From Rhizobium leguminosarum (GTDB taxonomy: Bacteria > Pseudomonadota > Alphaproteobacteria > Rhizobiales > Rhizobiaceae): DNA of 64,000 nucleotides. Each line of letters starts with the position of its first letter. Within the stretch, counting starts at the first letter, position 1. Shown here one piece after another: positions 18,411-27,563 of this stretch. The position numbers and the translations under genes were made by a program. A model generated the notes under the pieces. That model was not told the DNA's origin and made no database searches. It saw nothing but the letters and a program-made list of their open reading frames with translations. The stretch lies in NCBI RefSeq assembly GCF_002953715.1, contig NZ_CP025015.1, positions 493,387-557,386 of the forward strand, given 5' to 3'.

Positions 18411-19171
18411 GTGAAGGGCTCGCGGCCATGCTTCCAGGATGGGGCACAGACATCAAGGGCGCCGGTCCGCTCTATCAAAGGCTTCGCCTGGCGCTTGAAA
18501 AGGCGATCCTGTCGGGTAAACTCAAAGAGGGCGAAGTTCTTTATCCCGAACGAGACCTCGCTGAACATGTCCGCGTTAGCCGTGTAACGGTCCGCAAAGC
18601 GATCGACCATCTCGTCCAAGACGGATTTCTGGTTCGCCGGCGCGGTTCAGGAACCTTCGTAGCCGGATCGGCGGTCCGCGCAGATCAGCCTCCGTCACGC
18701 GCGAACCTTTTGACGGGTGGCATTTCCTGGCTTGGATCGGGCACGAAAATCGAGTGCATCGAGCGCAGCACGTCTCATCCCGCACCAGAGGAGATGATGA
18801 CACTCGGCCTGTCAAGCGACAGTCACGTCGTGCGCATCACCCATTTGCGGAGCTCGGCGGGCCAACCGCTTGCGATTGAACGCATATGCATTTCCTCCGA
18901 GTTCCTGCCCGACGCTCGCACCGTTACCTCTTCCCTCTGCAACACACTCGCGGACGCAAATCTTAGACCCGTTCGTGCGATCCAGCGCACTTTCGCACTT
19001 AACATCGAAGATCCGGACGCCACAACGCTTGGCGTCGCGATCGGAACGGCTGGTCTTTTGACAAAACGCGTTGCCTATCTTGCTTCGGGCCGTGCGATCG
19101 AATTCACCCGCTCACTTTTTCGAGGCTATGCCGAAGGTTTTGTCAGCGAGCTCACCTTTCTCGAAAACTGA
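18407..19171 (+). CDS. GntR-family regulator with UTRA domain (NagR-like)
   Basis: 254 residues from ATG 18407, which overlaps the stop of the kinase gene. An N-terminal GntR winged helix (about 20-85: PLYQRLRLALEKAILSGKL, PERDLAEHVRVSRVTVRKAI) is followed by a UTRA ligand-binding domain (about 100-245: VVRITHLRSSAGQPLAIERI, EFTRSLFRGYAEGF). Regulators of this type repress GlcNAc operons and respond to GlcN-6-P or GlcNAc-6-P. The frame is open back to 18263, but those codons overlap the kinase gene out of phase and are not supported. Confidence 0.88.
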   Translation: MSEGLAAMLPGWGTDIKGAGPLYQRLRLALEKAILSGKLKEGEVLYPERDLAEHVRVSRVTVRKAIDHLVQDGFLVRRRGSGTFVAGSAVRADQPPSRANLLTGGISWLGSGTKIECIERSTSHPAPEEMMTLGLSSDSHVVRITHLRSSAGQPLAIERICISSEFLPDARTVTSSLCNTLADANLRPVRAIQRTFALNIEDPDATTLGVAIGTAGLLTKRVAYLASGRAIEFTRSLFRGYAEGFVSELTFLEN

Positions 19172-19200
19172 CCGCTCTTCTTACAAGACAGGATCCTATC

Positions 19201-19560
19201 ATGCAGGCCACCGTGCAAACGAACATGCGCCGTGAGATCGACGAAATTCCAGAAGCTGCGGCCAGATTACTCGATCGCTTAGCGAAAGACTTCGCTGCCA
19301 CCGGAGCGGCTTTGCGGGCCGAGGACTCCACATTCGTCGTCACAGCCGCGTGCGGCTTGTCCGACCACGCCGCCATGTCCCTGAAATATTCAATCGAGCT
19401 AAGCGCGAAATTGCCGTCGCTTCGATTCGGCTGTCACTCGCTTCAATCTACGGTCTCGAGCCCAACTTGGTCGCAGGCCCCCTTTCCCAAGGCAGCCACG
19501 CGCGCCATCGCCGCTTGGATTGCTCTGACAAATACGCTTCCCGCTTGCGGGACCCACCAA
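19201..19560 (+). pseudogene. SIS-domain amino-sugar isomerase/deaminase, frameshifted and truncated
   Basis: Starts well (TNMRREIDEIPEAAARLLDR, then FVVTAACGLSDHAAMSLKYS, the GlmS-like SIS phosphate-binding strand). Near 19405 the frame slips: the expected VASIRLSLASIYGLEPNLVA is present one frame over. Past about 19500 the similarity ends. The intact family member would be a glucosamine-6-phosphate deaminase or isomerase next to the GlcNAc kinase and GntR genes. The apparent frame continues to 19770 as noise. Confidence 0.75.
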
Positions 19561-19790
19561 CGCCATGAGCATGCTGAGTACAAAGGTCGGCTTGTGCCTG
19601 AAGACGACGCAGATCTCGTGGTGTTGACCCCCGAGTTTGAGTTGAAGTCGAGCTGGACAGGTAGGCCAAAGGGTTTCGAGACAAGCGATCATGGTGATCT
19701 TGGATCAAATTTGCACAGGTTCTCCAATCTTATGGTTGATGTTTTCCGCTCGGAAACCTGCTGGCTTTAGCTGAGTGGGACCAGCGCGTC

Positions 19791-19991
19791 ATGAAGATAG
19801 CAATGCTCTCGCCGTTTGAACGAACCTGTCTCCATTGGATATCGAGAGGCTGGACTGTGGCTGATATAGCGTTGATCGAGGGAAAGGATACCGCTGAAAT
19901 TCAGGCGTGCGTGGAGCGTGCGGTTATTTCGCTCAACGCCGAATCATTGGAACAGGCGCTTGAGAAAGCGAAGCTCACGCGATCAGACTGA
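19791..19991 (+). CDS. Stand-alone LuxR-type helix-turn-helix protein
   Basis: 66 residues, essentially one GerE-type DNA-binding domain: LSPFERTCLHWISRGWTVAD and then IALIEGKDTAEIQACVERAV. It lacks a sensor or receiver domain. Such solo domains may be complete small regulators or the tail of a deleted LuxR or response-regulator gene; the preceding sequence is eroded, which favours a remnant. No strong ribosome site was seen. Confidence 0.5.
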   Translation: MKIAMLSPFERTCLHWISRGWTVADIALIEGKDTAEIQACVERAVISLNAESLEQALEKAKLTRSD

Positions 19992-20242
19992 TCGCATCAT
20001 GGTGGCGGGCGCCGGACACTTTCACCTTACCTTGCATGCTGCTTGTAAATGCACCGTTTTTGGCGACGTCAGGCGCAGCAAGGTCGCGCCATCGGTTTTG
20101 AAATGGCTCCAGCGGTCGGTGCGGAACGTAGCCGAACCGAGGTGGCCACGAAAGCAAACCAATCCGCGGTTTCCCCGCTGTAAGGTCCCACGCCTTTGAG
20201 AAGCCATCGAGCGGGAATTGGCCGGCTCCCGCTGGAGCCTCT

Positions 20243-20395
20243 CTAAAGTCGCTTGGTCTTTCCCGCGCACAGTGCCGCTCCTTCCAGCTCCCATGACCTC
20301 ATGGTCCGGTCACCGTCTTTGAAGTCGACGGTGAATACAGCGTCTTTCCCTCTGCCGAGATCGATGCCGACGACGACCTTGAGATCGTCCATGAA
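20243..20395 (-). CDS. Small hypothetical protein, 50 residues
   Basis: Begins MDDLKVVVGIDLGRGKDAVF, with AAGGA 4 bases before the ATG at 20395. The sequence looks protein-like (an alternating beta pattern up to FKDGDRTMRSWEL), but I recognise no family. It is divergent from the TOPRIM gene. Treated as tentative because of size and because the frame extends upstream without support. Confidence 0.35.
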   Translation of the reverse strand, partial: FMDDLKVVVGIDLGRGKDAVFTVDFKDGDRTMRSWELEGAALCAGKTKRL

Positions 20396-20620
20396 TCCTT
20401 TCCCTGGCCGGCTCATTGGAGGCGGCCTTGCCTTTGGCGTGCCGCCAGCGAGCCGCATGCCGCAAGGGAGGCTTCGCCGCGACCGGGCAGATCATTGCAT
20501 GATCCGACAGTTGCCGGCCGCGCCCTTGCAGCCTTTGCTCTTCGCGGCGGGAGGAAGTGTCCGCGAAACAACGGGCAGAGACGGGCAACGAGGGCCGATC
20601 GCCGGGCGATCGGAAATAAA

Positions 20621-21649
20621 ATGAAGAGAAGAGACATAGAAGCGCTCCGCGAACGGGTCAGTTGCGCGGCCGTTCTCGAAAAGGCGAGCTTCGCCATCGA
20701 CATCAAGGAAAGCACCCGGCGGGCGATCAAGTTTCGCCGTGGCGGTGAAATCATCATCGTCACGCATGAAGGGCGTGGATGGTTCGATCCGCTCAGTGAT
20801 GCGAAAGGCGATGTGTTCGGGCTTGTCGAGCATCTCGATCATGTCGGATTTTGCGAAGGCGCCGAAAGGGTCGCGGATCTCGTGGGATTCACGATCACCG
20901 AGCCGGAGTGGCAGTCGTTGGAGCCTGATGGAGGATACGACCTCTCCCTCCCCGATCGTTGGCAGGCGCGCCGCCGCCCATGGCCCGGATCGTCGACATG
21001 GCGTTATCTCAATGGCGAGCGTTGCCTGCCGTCGCCTTTACTCCGCACCGCAATCAAAGGCGGCCTTCTTCGAGAAGGCCCGCATGGCAGCATATGGGCA
21101 GCTCATACGGACAAGACCGGAGTTGTGACCGGCTGGGAGGCACGAGGGCCGCAATACCGGGGCTTCTCCTCTGGCGGAAGGAAGGTTCTCTTCCGTCTCG
21201 GGTCGGTTACTGCGTCGCGCCTGGCCGTCACGGAAGCTGCGATCGATGCCATGAGTCTCGCGGCGATCGAGGGGATGCGGGAAGGCACGCTCTATCTCAG
21301 CACCGGCGGCGGGTGGTCGCCGGCCACGCAGGCCGCGCTGTGGGACTTAGCCTCCCGACAGGATGCCCGGCTGGTCGCTGCGACGGACGCCAATGCACAA
21401 GGCGATCTGTTTGCCGAGCGGTTGCGGGCGATCGCCGAGGAAACTGGCTGCGACTGGTCGCGGCTGCGCCCGCACGAGGAGGACTGGAACGAGACCCTGA
21501 AGATCAGGGAGAAGGAAATGAGGGAACGAAGAGAAAGAGGCGTGCCGCATTCCCGCCGCCCGCGTCAAGGGAGGCTTCGCCCGGCTGAGCCGGCCCTTGA
21601 CCCGACCGGTCGCGATGCCGGCGGCAGGCAAGGGGTCATGGAGAACTGA
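20621..21649 (+). CDS. DUF3991/TOPRIM domain protein
   Basis: 342 residues from ATG 20621. The N-terminal half (about 1-130) resembles DUF3991, including the RGWFDPLSDAKGDVFGLVEH stretch seen in mobile-element primase-like proteins. The C-terminal half is a Toprim_2 domain, with the glutamate in VTEAAIDAMSL (about 205) and the acidic pair in ATDANAQGD (about 255). TOPRIM domains cleave or join nucleic acid in primases and topoisomerases. It opens the leading-region block and reads in the same direction as the methyltransferase-helicase. A role in processing incoming plasmid DNA is inference. Confidence 0.8.
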   Translation: MKRRDIEALRERVSCAAVLEKASFAIDIKESTRRAIKFRRGGEIIIVTHEGRGWFDPLSDAKGDVFGLVEHLDHVGFCEGAERVADLVGFTITEPEWQSLEPDGGYDLSLPDRWQARRRPWPGSSTWRYLNGERCLPSPLLRTAIKGGLLREGPHGSIWAAHTDKTGVVTGWEARGPQYRGFSSGGRKVLFRLGSVTASRLAVTEAAIDAMSLAAIEGMREGTLYLSTGGGWSPATQAALWDLASRQDARLVAATDANAQGDLFAERLRAIAEETGCDWSRLRPHEEDWNETLKIREKEMRERRERGVPHSRRPRQGRLRPAEPALDPTGRDAGGRQGVMEN

Positions 21650-21713
21650 AGAAGATGGCGAGGTCGAGAGGACGGCGCCGCACATCAGTTCGAAGACGCG
21701 CAAGGAGCCGCAG

Positions 21714-21833
21714 ATGATCCCCCTCTCCCGCAACCACCTGGAAGCACTGCTTTTCACAAACCCGGAAGCGACGCACCTGCGGGCGCAGTTTGCGCCGGAA
21801 ACCATGCAGGTCTCCGTAATCACGCGCTTGTAG
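21714..21833 (+). CDS. Very small protein, 39 residues
   Basis: MIPLSRNHLEALLFTNPEAT and 19 more residues. It has an excellent ribosome site (AAGGAG, 6 bases before ATG 21714) and lies between the TOPRIM and methyltransferase-helicase genes on the same strand. No family recognised. It could instead be a leader peptide for the large downstream gene. Confidence 0.45.
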   Translation: MIPLSRNHLEALLFTNPEATHLRAQFAPETMQVSVITRL

Positions 21834-21948
21834 CTCGCGATCGCTGCAGCCGAAACCAGGTCCATCCCTCACCTCATTTTCATCCGCCTTCGCAGCCGCG
21901 GGACCTGTCCCGTGGGCGATGGCGCACATCCTCGAAAAGGAGTTTTCC

Positions 21949-24900
21949 ATGTCCACCGATCCCTTCACCCTCGATATATCAGGCAGCAGCGCATTGTCGC
22001 TCGGGCTTGGCTTGGGCGTCACCGCGTTTGGCGGTTTCGCCGCCAACGACGACGATCCCGATCCGCCGCCGCTCTCCCCGACGCCGGCATTGCATCTGCC
22101 AGCTGCGAAGCGGCCGGCACCGCGGAGACAGGGCACGTGCGCTAACTTCTATCTCGAGGATGGCGATCGTGGACTTGCGATCGACTGGAAGCAAAGAGCG
22201 AAGGCGAATCTTGCAGCCATCCTGACGGCCAACGAAATCGAAAAGCAGGATCGACCCGCCATCCGTGACGAGCAGGCGAAGCTGATCCGCTTCACCGGTT
22301 TTGGCGCATCGGAACTCGCGAACGGCATGTTCCGGCGTCCAGGCGAAGTCGATTTCCGGGAAGGCTGGGATGACCTCGGCAGTTCGCTGGAAAGCGCCGT
22401 CACCGATGCCGATTATGCTTCGCTCGCGCGCTGCACCCAATATGCTCACTTCACTCCCGAGTTCATCGTCCGGGCGATCTGGGCGGGCTTGCGGCGGCTC
22501 GGATGGCGCGGGGGCCGCGTGCTGGAGCCGGGAATCGGCACGGGCCTGTTTCCGGCGCTGATGCCAACGGCGCTCCGCGACACAAGCTATGTCACCGGCA
22601 TCGAACTCGATCCGGTGACGGCGCGGATTGTCCGGCTTCTTCAGCCGAAGGCGCGCATCATCAACGCCGACTTCGCGCGCACCGATCTCAACGCGATCTA
22701 TGATCTCGCGATCGGCAATCCGCCCTTCTCCGATCGAACAGTTCGGTCGGACCGGCAGTACCGTCCGCTCGGTCTGCGGCTGCACGACTACTTCATTGCC
22801 CGGTCGATCGATCTCTTGAAGCCCGGTGCACTCGCCGCGTTCGTGACAAGCAGCGGCACGATGGACAAGGTGGACAGCACAGCGCGAGAGCATATCGCCA
22901 GGTCCGCCGATCTGATCGCAGCGGCCCGCCTCCCCGAGGGCAGCTTCCGCCGCGACGCTGGCACGGATGTGGTCGTGGACATCCTGTTTTTTCGCAAGCG
23001 CAAGGCCAGCGAGCCGGAGGGTGATCTATCATGGCTCGATCTCGAAGAGGTTCGTCCTGCGACATCCGACGAGGGGGCGATCCGCGTAAACCGCTGGTTC
23101 GCACGGCACCCGAATTTCGTGCTCGGCGAGCACGCCCTAACGTCTGGCCCGTTCGGCGAGACCTATACGTGCCGGCCACGCTCCGGTGAAGATCTGGAAA
23201 CGGCACTGAAGGCAGTGATCGCTCTTCTTCCGGAGGATCTGTATGACGGCGAGCCGACGCAGATCGACATCGATCTGGAAGAGGAACTGGGCGAGATCGT
23301 CGATCTCCGCTCCGGCAACGACAAGGTCCGCGAGGGCAGCTTCTTCATCAATAACCGCCACGGCCTCATGCAAACGATCGACGGAGTGCCGCTCGCGGTT
23401 TCGGTGCGGAAAGGCCGGTCAGGCGACGGCCTATCCGAAAAGCATGTCCGGGTCATCAAGAAGCTGATTCCGATCCGCGACGCCGTGCGCGAGGTTCTCA
23501 AAGCGCAGGAGCTGGACCGACCGTGGCGGGATCTGCAGGTTCGGCTGCGCATCGCCTGGTCGAGTTTTGTGCGCGACTTCGGGCCGATCAACCATACGAC
23601 GGTTTCGATCTCGGACGATGAGGAAAGCGGCGAGATCCGCGAAACCCATCGCCGGTCCAATCTCCAGCCGTTCCTGGACGACCCGGATTGCTGGCTGGTG
23701 GCCTCGATCGAGGACTACGACCTCGAAACCGATACGGCAAAGCCCGGTCCGATCTTCTCCGAGCGGGTCATCTCTCCTCCGGCACCACCCGTCATAACCT
23801 CGGCAGCCGACGCGCTCGCCGTCGTTCTCAACGAGCGTGGCCGCGTCGATCCCGATCATATTGCCGAGCTGCTACATCGCGACCCCGACGCTGTGATCGG
23901 CGAACTCGGTGACGCCATCTTCCGCGATCCCGCCGATGGCTCCTGGCAGACCTCTGACGCCTATCTCTCCGGCCCGGTCCGCACGAAGCTGATAGTCGCC
24001 GAAGCGGCCGCTGCTCTCGATCCGGCTTTTGAGCGCAATGTCCGCGCGTTGCAGGACGTCCAGCCGGCCGACCTCCGGCCGTCGGATATCACCGCCCGCC
24101 TCGGTGCACCCTGGATTCCGGCCTCCGATGTTGTCGCCTTCGTCAAGGAAACGATGGGCGCCGACATCCGGATCCACCATATGCCGGAACTCGGGTCATG
24201 GACCGTCGAGGCACGCCAGTTTGGCTATAGCGCCGCCGGCACCTCCGAGTGGGGCACAAGCCGCCGTCACGCCGGCGAACTGCTGGCCGATGCGCTGAAC
24301 AGTCGGGTTCCGCAGATATTCGACGTGTATAGGGATGTTGGGGGTGAACGCCGCGTTCTGAACGTCGTCGATACCGAAGCAGCCCGCGACAAGCTCCAGA
24401 AGATCAAAGAGGCATTTCAGCGCTGGGTCTGGACCGATCCTGATCGGACCGACCGGCTAGCGCGAGTCTACAATGACCGTTTCAACAATATCGCGCCGCG
24501 AAAGTTCGACGGCTCCCACCTGAAACTTCCCGGCGCGTCTGGCGCTTTTGTTTTGTATGGGCACCAGAAGCGTGGAATCTGGAGGATCATCTCCTCCGGC
24601 TCGACCTATCTCACTCACGCCGTCGGCGCCGGCAAGACGATGACGATGGCGGCCGCCATCATGGAACAGCGCCGTCTCGGCCTGATCGCCAAGGCGATGC
24701 TGGTCGTGCCGGGCCATTGCCTTGCACAGGCGGCGCGTGAGTTCCTCGCCCTCTATCCGAACGCTCGTATCCTCGTCGCCGACGAGACCAACTTCACCAA
24801 GGACAAGCGGGCCCGTTTCCTGTCCCGAGGTGCCACGGCCCCCTGGGATGCAATCATCATCACCCATTCGGCCTTCAGGTTCATCGCCGTGCAGTCTGCG

Positions 24901-27048
24901 TTCGAGAGCCAAATGATCCATGACGAGCTGGAGCTGTACGAGGATCTTCTGACCGAGGTGGACAGCGAGGATCGGGTGTCGCGTAAGCGGCTCGAGCGCC
25001 TGAAGGAAGGTTTGCAAGAGCGGTTGGAAGCGCTCTCAACCCGCAAGGACGACCTTCTCACGATCTCGGAAATCGGCGTCGATCAGATCATTGTCGACGA
25101 GGCGCAGGAATTCCGCAAACTCTCTTTTGCGACCAACATGTCGACACTGAAAGGCATCGACCCGAACGGATCGCAGCGGGCCTGGGACCTCTATGTGAAG
25201 TCCCGCTATATCGAGACGAAGAATCCCGGCCGCGCGCTCGTGTTGGCCTCCGGGACACCGATCACCAACACGCTCGGTGAAATGTTCTCGATTCAGCGAC
25301 TGCTCGGCCACGAGGCGCTCCGCGAACGCGGGCTGCATGAATTCGATGCCTGGGCCTCGACCTTTGGCGACACGACGACCGAACTCGAAATCCAGCCGTC
25401 CGGCAAATACAAGCCAGTGAGCCGGTTTGCGAGCTTCGTCAACGTGCCGGAGCTGATCGCCATGTTCCGCTCGTTCGCCGACGTTGTGATGCCGCAGGAC
25501 CTGAAGCAATATGTGAAGGTTCCGGCACTCTCGACCGGTCGGCGGCAGATCCTGACGGCGCAGCCGACGGCGGCATTCAAACTCTATCAGCAAATCCTCG
25601 ACAGCCGCATCAAGGCGATCGAGATGCGCGAGGGGCCGGCTCAGCCCGGAGACGATATACTGCTGTCCGTCATCACTGACGGCCGCCATGCGGCGATCGA
25701 CCTGCGCCTGGTCATTCCGGCAAACGACAACGAGCCGGACAACAAGCTCAATCTTCTCATCGAGAACGTCTTTCGCATCTGGACGGAAACGAGCGAAAAC
25801 ACCTATCTTCGTCCGGACGGCAAGCCCTATGAGCTTCCGGGCGCCGCGCAGATGATTTTCTCCGATCTCGGCACCATCAATGTCGAGAAGACGCGCGGTT
25901 TCTCCGCCTACCGCTGGATCCGTGACGAATTGATCCGACTGGGCGTACCCGCGTCGGAAATCGCCTTCATGCAGGACTTCAAGAAGACCGAGGCCAAGCA
26001 ACGTCTGTTCGGTGATGTCCGTTCGGGCAAGGTTCGCTTTCTGATCGGCTCGTCTGAGACCATGGGCACCGGCGTCAACGCTCAACTCAGGTTGAGGGCG
26101 CTGCATCACCTCGATGTGCCGTGGCTGCCGTCGCAGATCGAGCAGCGCGAGGGCCGCATCGTCCGCCAGGGCAATCAGCACGATGTCGTCGATATCTTCG
26201 CCTACGCCACGCAAGGGTCACTTGATGCTGCCATGTGGCAGAACAACGAGCGCAAGGCCCGCTTCATCGCGGCGGCCCTTTCCGGCGACACCTCGATCCG
26301 TCGGCTGGACGACCTCGGTGACGGCCAGGCCAACCAGTTCGCCATGGCCAAAGCGATTGCCTCGGGCGACGAGCGCCTGATGCAGAAGGCAGGGCTCGAA
26401 GCGGATATCGCTCGTCTCGAGCGGCTACGCGCCGCCCATGATGACGACCTGTTCGCGGTGCGCCGACAGGTCCGGGACGCCGAACGCGACATCGAGATAT
26501 CAATCCGGCGGATCGGCGAGATTGGCAAGGACATCGAGCGGCTGGTTCCGACTGCGGGAGAGGCTTTCACAATGACCGTCACGGGTGTTTCATATGATGA
26601 TCGAAAGGATGCCGGCCGCGCGCTGATGAAGAAAATCCTCACTCTCGTTCAGCTTCAACAGGAGGGTGAGATCGTCACCGCCTCCATTGGTGGCTTCGAT
26701 CTCGTCTACGATGGCGAGCGCTTCGGCAAGTCTGACGGTTATCGCTACACCACCATGCTTCAGCGCACGGGCGCGCACTACGAGATCGATCTCGCCGTCA
26801 CGGTGACACCGCTCGGCGCCGTCTCCCGCCTCGAGCATACGCTCGATGATTTCGACGGGGAGCGGGAACGCTATCGCCAACGGCTGGAGGAAGCGCGCCG
26901 GCGTCTTGCTTCCTACCAGTCCCGTCAAGGTGGCGATTTTGCCTTCGCAAGTGAGCTGGCCGAAAAGCGTCGCCAGTTCCAGGAGGTTGAGGCGGAGCTC
27001 GCGGCCGAGGCGCGCGAGGCAGAGGCCTCTGCCAGGGAGGCAGCCTGA
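21949..27048 (+). CDS. N6-adenine DNA methyltransferase fused to SNF2-like helicase
   Basis: 1,699 residues from ATG 21949 (AAGGAG 6 bases upstream, preferred to 21919). The N-terminal methyltransferase has the SAM loop LEPGIGTGLF at about 193 and the catalytic NPPF of N6-adenine enzymes at about 256. From about 880 there is a superfamily 2 helicase: Walker A HAVGAGKTMT, DEAQ box VDEAQEFRKL near 1050, and motif VI EQREGRIVRQGN near 1398. The last 80 residues are probably coiled coil. Such giant proteins are typical of alphaproteobacterial plasmids. No restriction nuclease partner is seen, so protective methylation or remodelling of transferred DNA is more likely than a restriction system (inference). 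Confidence 0.88.
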   Translation: MSTDPFTLDISGSSALSLGLGLGVTAFGGFAANDDDPDPPPLSPTPALHLPAAKRPAPRRQGTCANFYLEDGDRGLAIDWKQRAKANLAAILTANEIEKQDRPAIRDEQAKLIRFTGFGASELANGMFRRPGEVDFREGWDDLGSSLESAVTDADYASLARCTQYAHFTPEFIVRAIWAGLRRLGWRGGRVLEPGIGTGLFPALMPTALRDTSYVTGIELDPVTARIVRLLQPKARIINADFARTDLNAIYDLAIGNPPFSDRTVRSDRQYRPLGLRLHDYFIARSIDLLKPGALAAFVTSSGTMDKVDSTAREHIARSADLIAAARLPEGSFRRDAGTDVVVDILFFRKRKASEPEGDLSWLDLEEVRPATSDEGAIRVNRWFARHPNFVLGEHALTSGPFGETYTCRPRSGEDLETALKAVIALLPEDLYDGEPTQIDIDLEEELGEIVDLRSGNDKVREGSFFINNRHGLMQTIDGVPLAVSVRKGRSGDGLSEKHVRVIKKLIPIRDAVREVLKAQELDRPWRDLQVRLRIAWSSFVRDFGPINHTTVSISDDEESGEIRETHRRSNLQPFLDDPDCWLVASIEDYDLETDTAKPGPIFSERVISPPAPPVITSAADALAVVLNERGRVDPDHIAELLHRDPDAVIGELGDAIFRDPADGSWQTSDAYLSGPVRTKLIVAEAAAALDPAFERNVRALQDVQPADLRPSDITARLGAPWIPASDVVAFVKETMGADIRIHHMPELGSWTVEARQFGYSAAGTSEWGTSRRHAGELLADALNSRVPQIFDVYRDVGGERRVLNVVDTEAARDKLQKIKEAFQRWVWTDPDRTDRLARVYNDRFNNIAPRKFDGSHLKLPGASGAFVLYGHQKRGIWRIISSGSTYLTHAVGAGKTMTMAAAIMEQRRLGLIAKAMLVVPGHCLAQAAREFLALYPNARILVADETNFTKDKRARFLSRGATAPWDAIIITHSAFRFIAVQSAFESQMIHDELELYEDLLTEVDSEDRVSRKRLERLKEGLQERLEALSTRKDDLLTISEIGVDQIIVDEAQEFRKLSFATNMSTLKGIDPNGSQRAWDLYVKSRYIETKNPGRALVLASGTPITNTLGEMFSIQRLLGHEALRERGLHEFDAWASTFGDTTTELEIQPSGKYKPVSRFASFVNVPELIAMFRSFADVVMPQDLKQYVKVPALSTGRRQILTAQPTAAFKLYQQILDSRIKAIEMREGPAQPGDDILLSVITDGRHAAIDLRLVIPANDNEPDNKLNLLIENVFRIWTETSENTYLRPDGKPYELPGAAQMIFSDLGTINVEKTRGFSAYRWIRDELIRLGVPASEIAFMQDFKKTEAKQRLFGDVRSGKVRFLIGSSETMGTGVNAQLRLRALHHLDVPWLPSQIEQREGRIVRQGNQHDVVDIFAYATQGSLDAAMWQNNERKARFIAAALSGDTSIRRLDDLGDGQANQFAMAKAIASGDERLMQKAGLEADIARLERLRAAHDDDLFAVRRQVRDAERDIEISIRRIGEIGKDIERLVPTAGEAFTMTVTGVSYDDRKDAGRALMKKILTLVQLQQEGEIVTASIGGFDLVYDGERFGKSDGYRYTTMLQRTGAHYEIDLAVTVTPLGAVSRLEHTLDDFDGERERYRQRLEEARRRLASYQSRQGGDFAFASELAEKRRQFQEVEAELAAEAREAEASAREAA

Positions 27049-27563
27049 TTTTGGAAGCAGTGCAGCACGTGCATAGGTGCATTGCACAATAAATGTTTTC
27101 CATCTGATCAAAATATCATCATAGTGCACACAGCTGATGCACATGGCGGTCTCCTCCCAGTGCCGCCGCAACAGCTGTTCCCCTCTGGAGGTTAAATAAC
27201 CTTCACACTTCATGGGCCTCGGTTCTTCCGACGGCCCATTTTTTTATTCCCGCTCAACCCAGATTCCGAGCGCTGTAGCAGAGCGCTTATCAGAAGAAGT
27301 TGGGAAATGGAGAAGGGGAAACAGAAGAAAACCGGTCGCAGATCGGTCCTCCCGTCGCCACTGTCGCTCAACCGCCGCCTGCGCATCCCGGCCACTCGTC
27401 CTTCGCAAGGCTGTTAGCCCCGCTTCTCCTTCGCGGCAGGGCCGCTCGCCCGCAGTTGCGCCGGTCGGGCCGCTTTGCGATCCGGGAGGTGTCTTCAGGA
27501 AAAAATGAAGACAGGAAGGACCGGCAGAGGGCCGCGTCCGCATCCCCGGAAAGGAACACTCCC
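27049..27563 (+). other. Intergenic: terminator plus long leader of parB-like gene
   Basis: No gene is supported here. It holds the terminator at 27213-27247 and then about 300 bases of leader for the ParB-like gene, rich in GC stem-forming patches. The leader contains GGCCGCTTTGCGATCC at 27468, an element echoed before other genes of this block. Confidence 0.5.
27213..27247 (+). terminator. Rho-independent terminator after methyltransferase-helicase gene
   Basis: TGGGCC-TCGG, loop TTCTT, CCGA-C-GGCCCA, followed by TTTTTTTATT. A strong stem with a T tract. Confidence 0.85.

Noticed and set aside
25036..26214. 392-codon minus-strand frame inside the methyltransferase-helicase gene
   Set aside because: Antisense shadow; helicase motifs on the plus strand are continuous through it.
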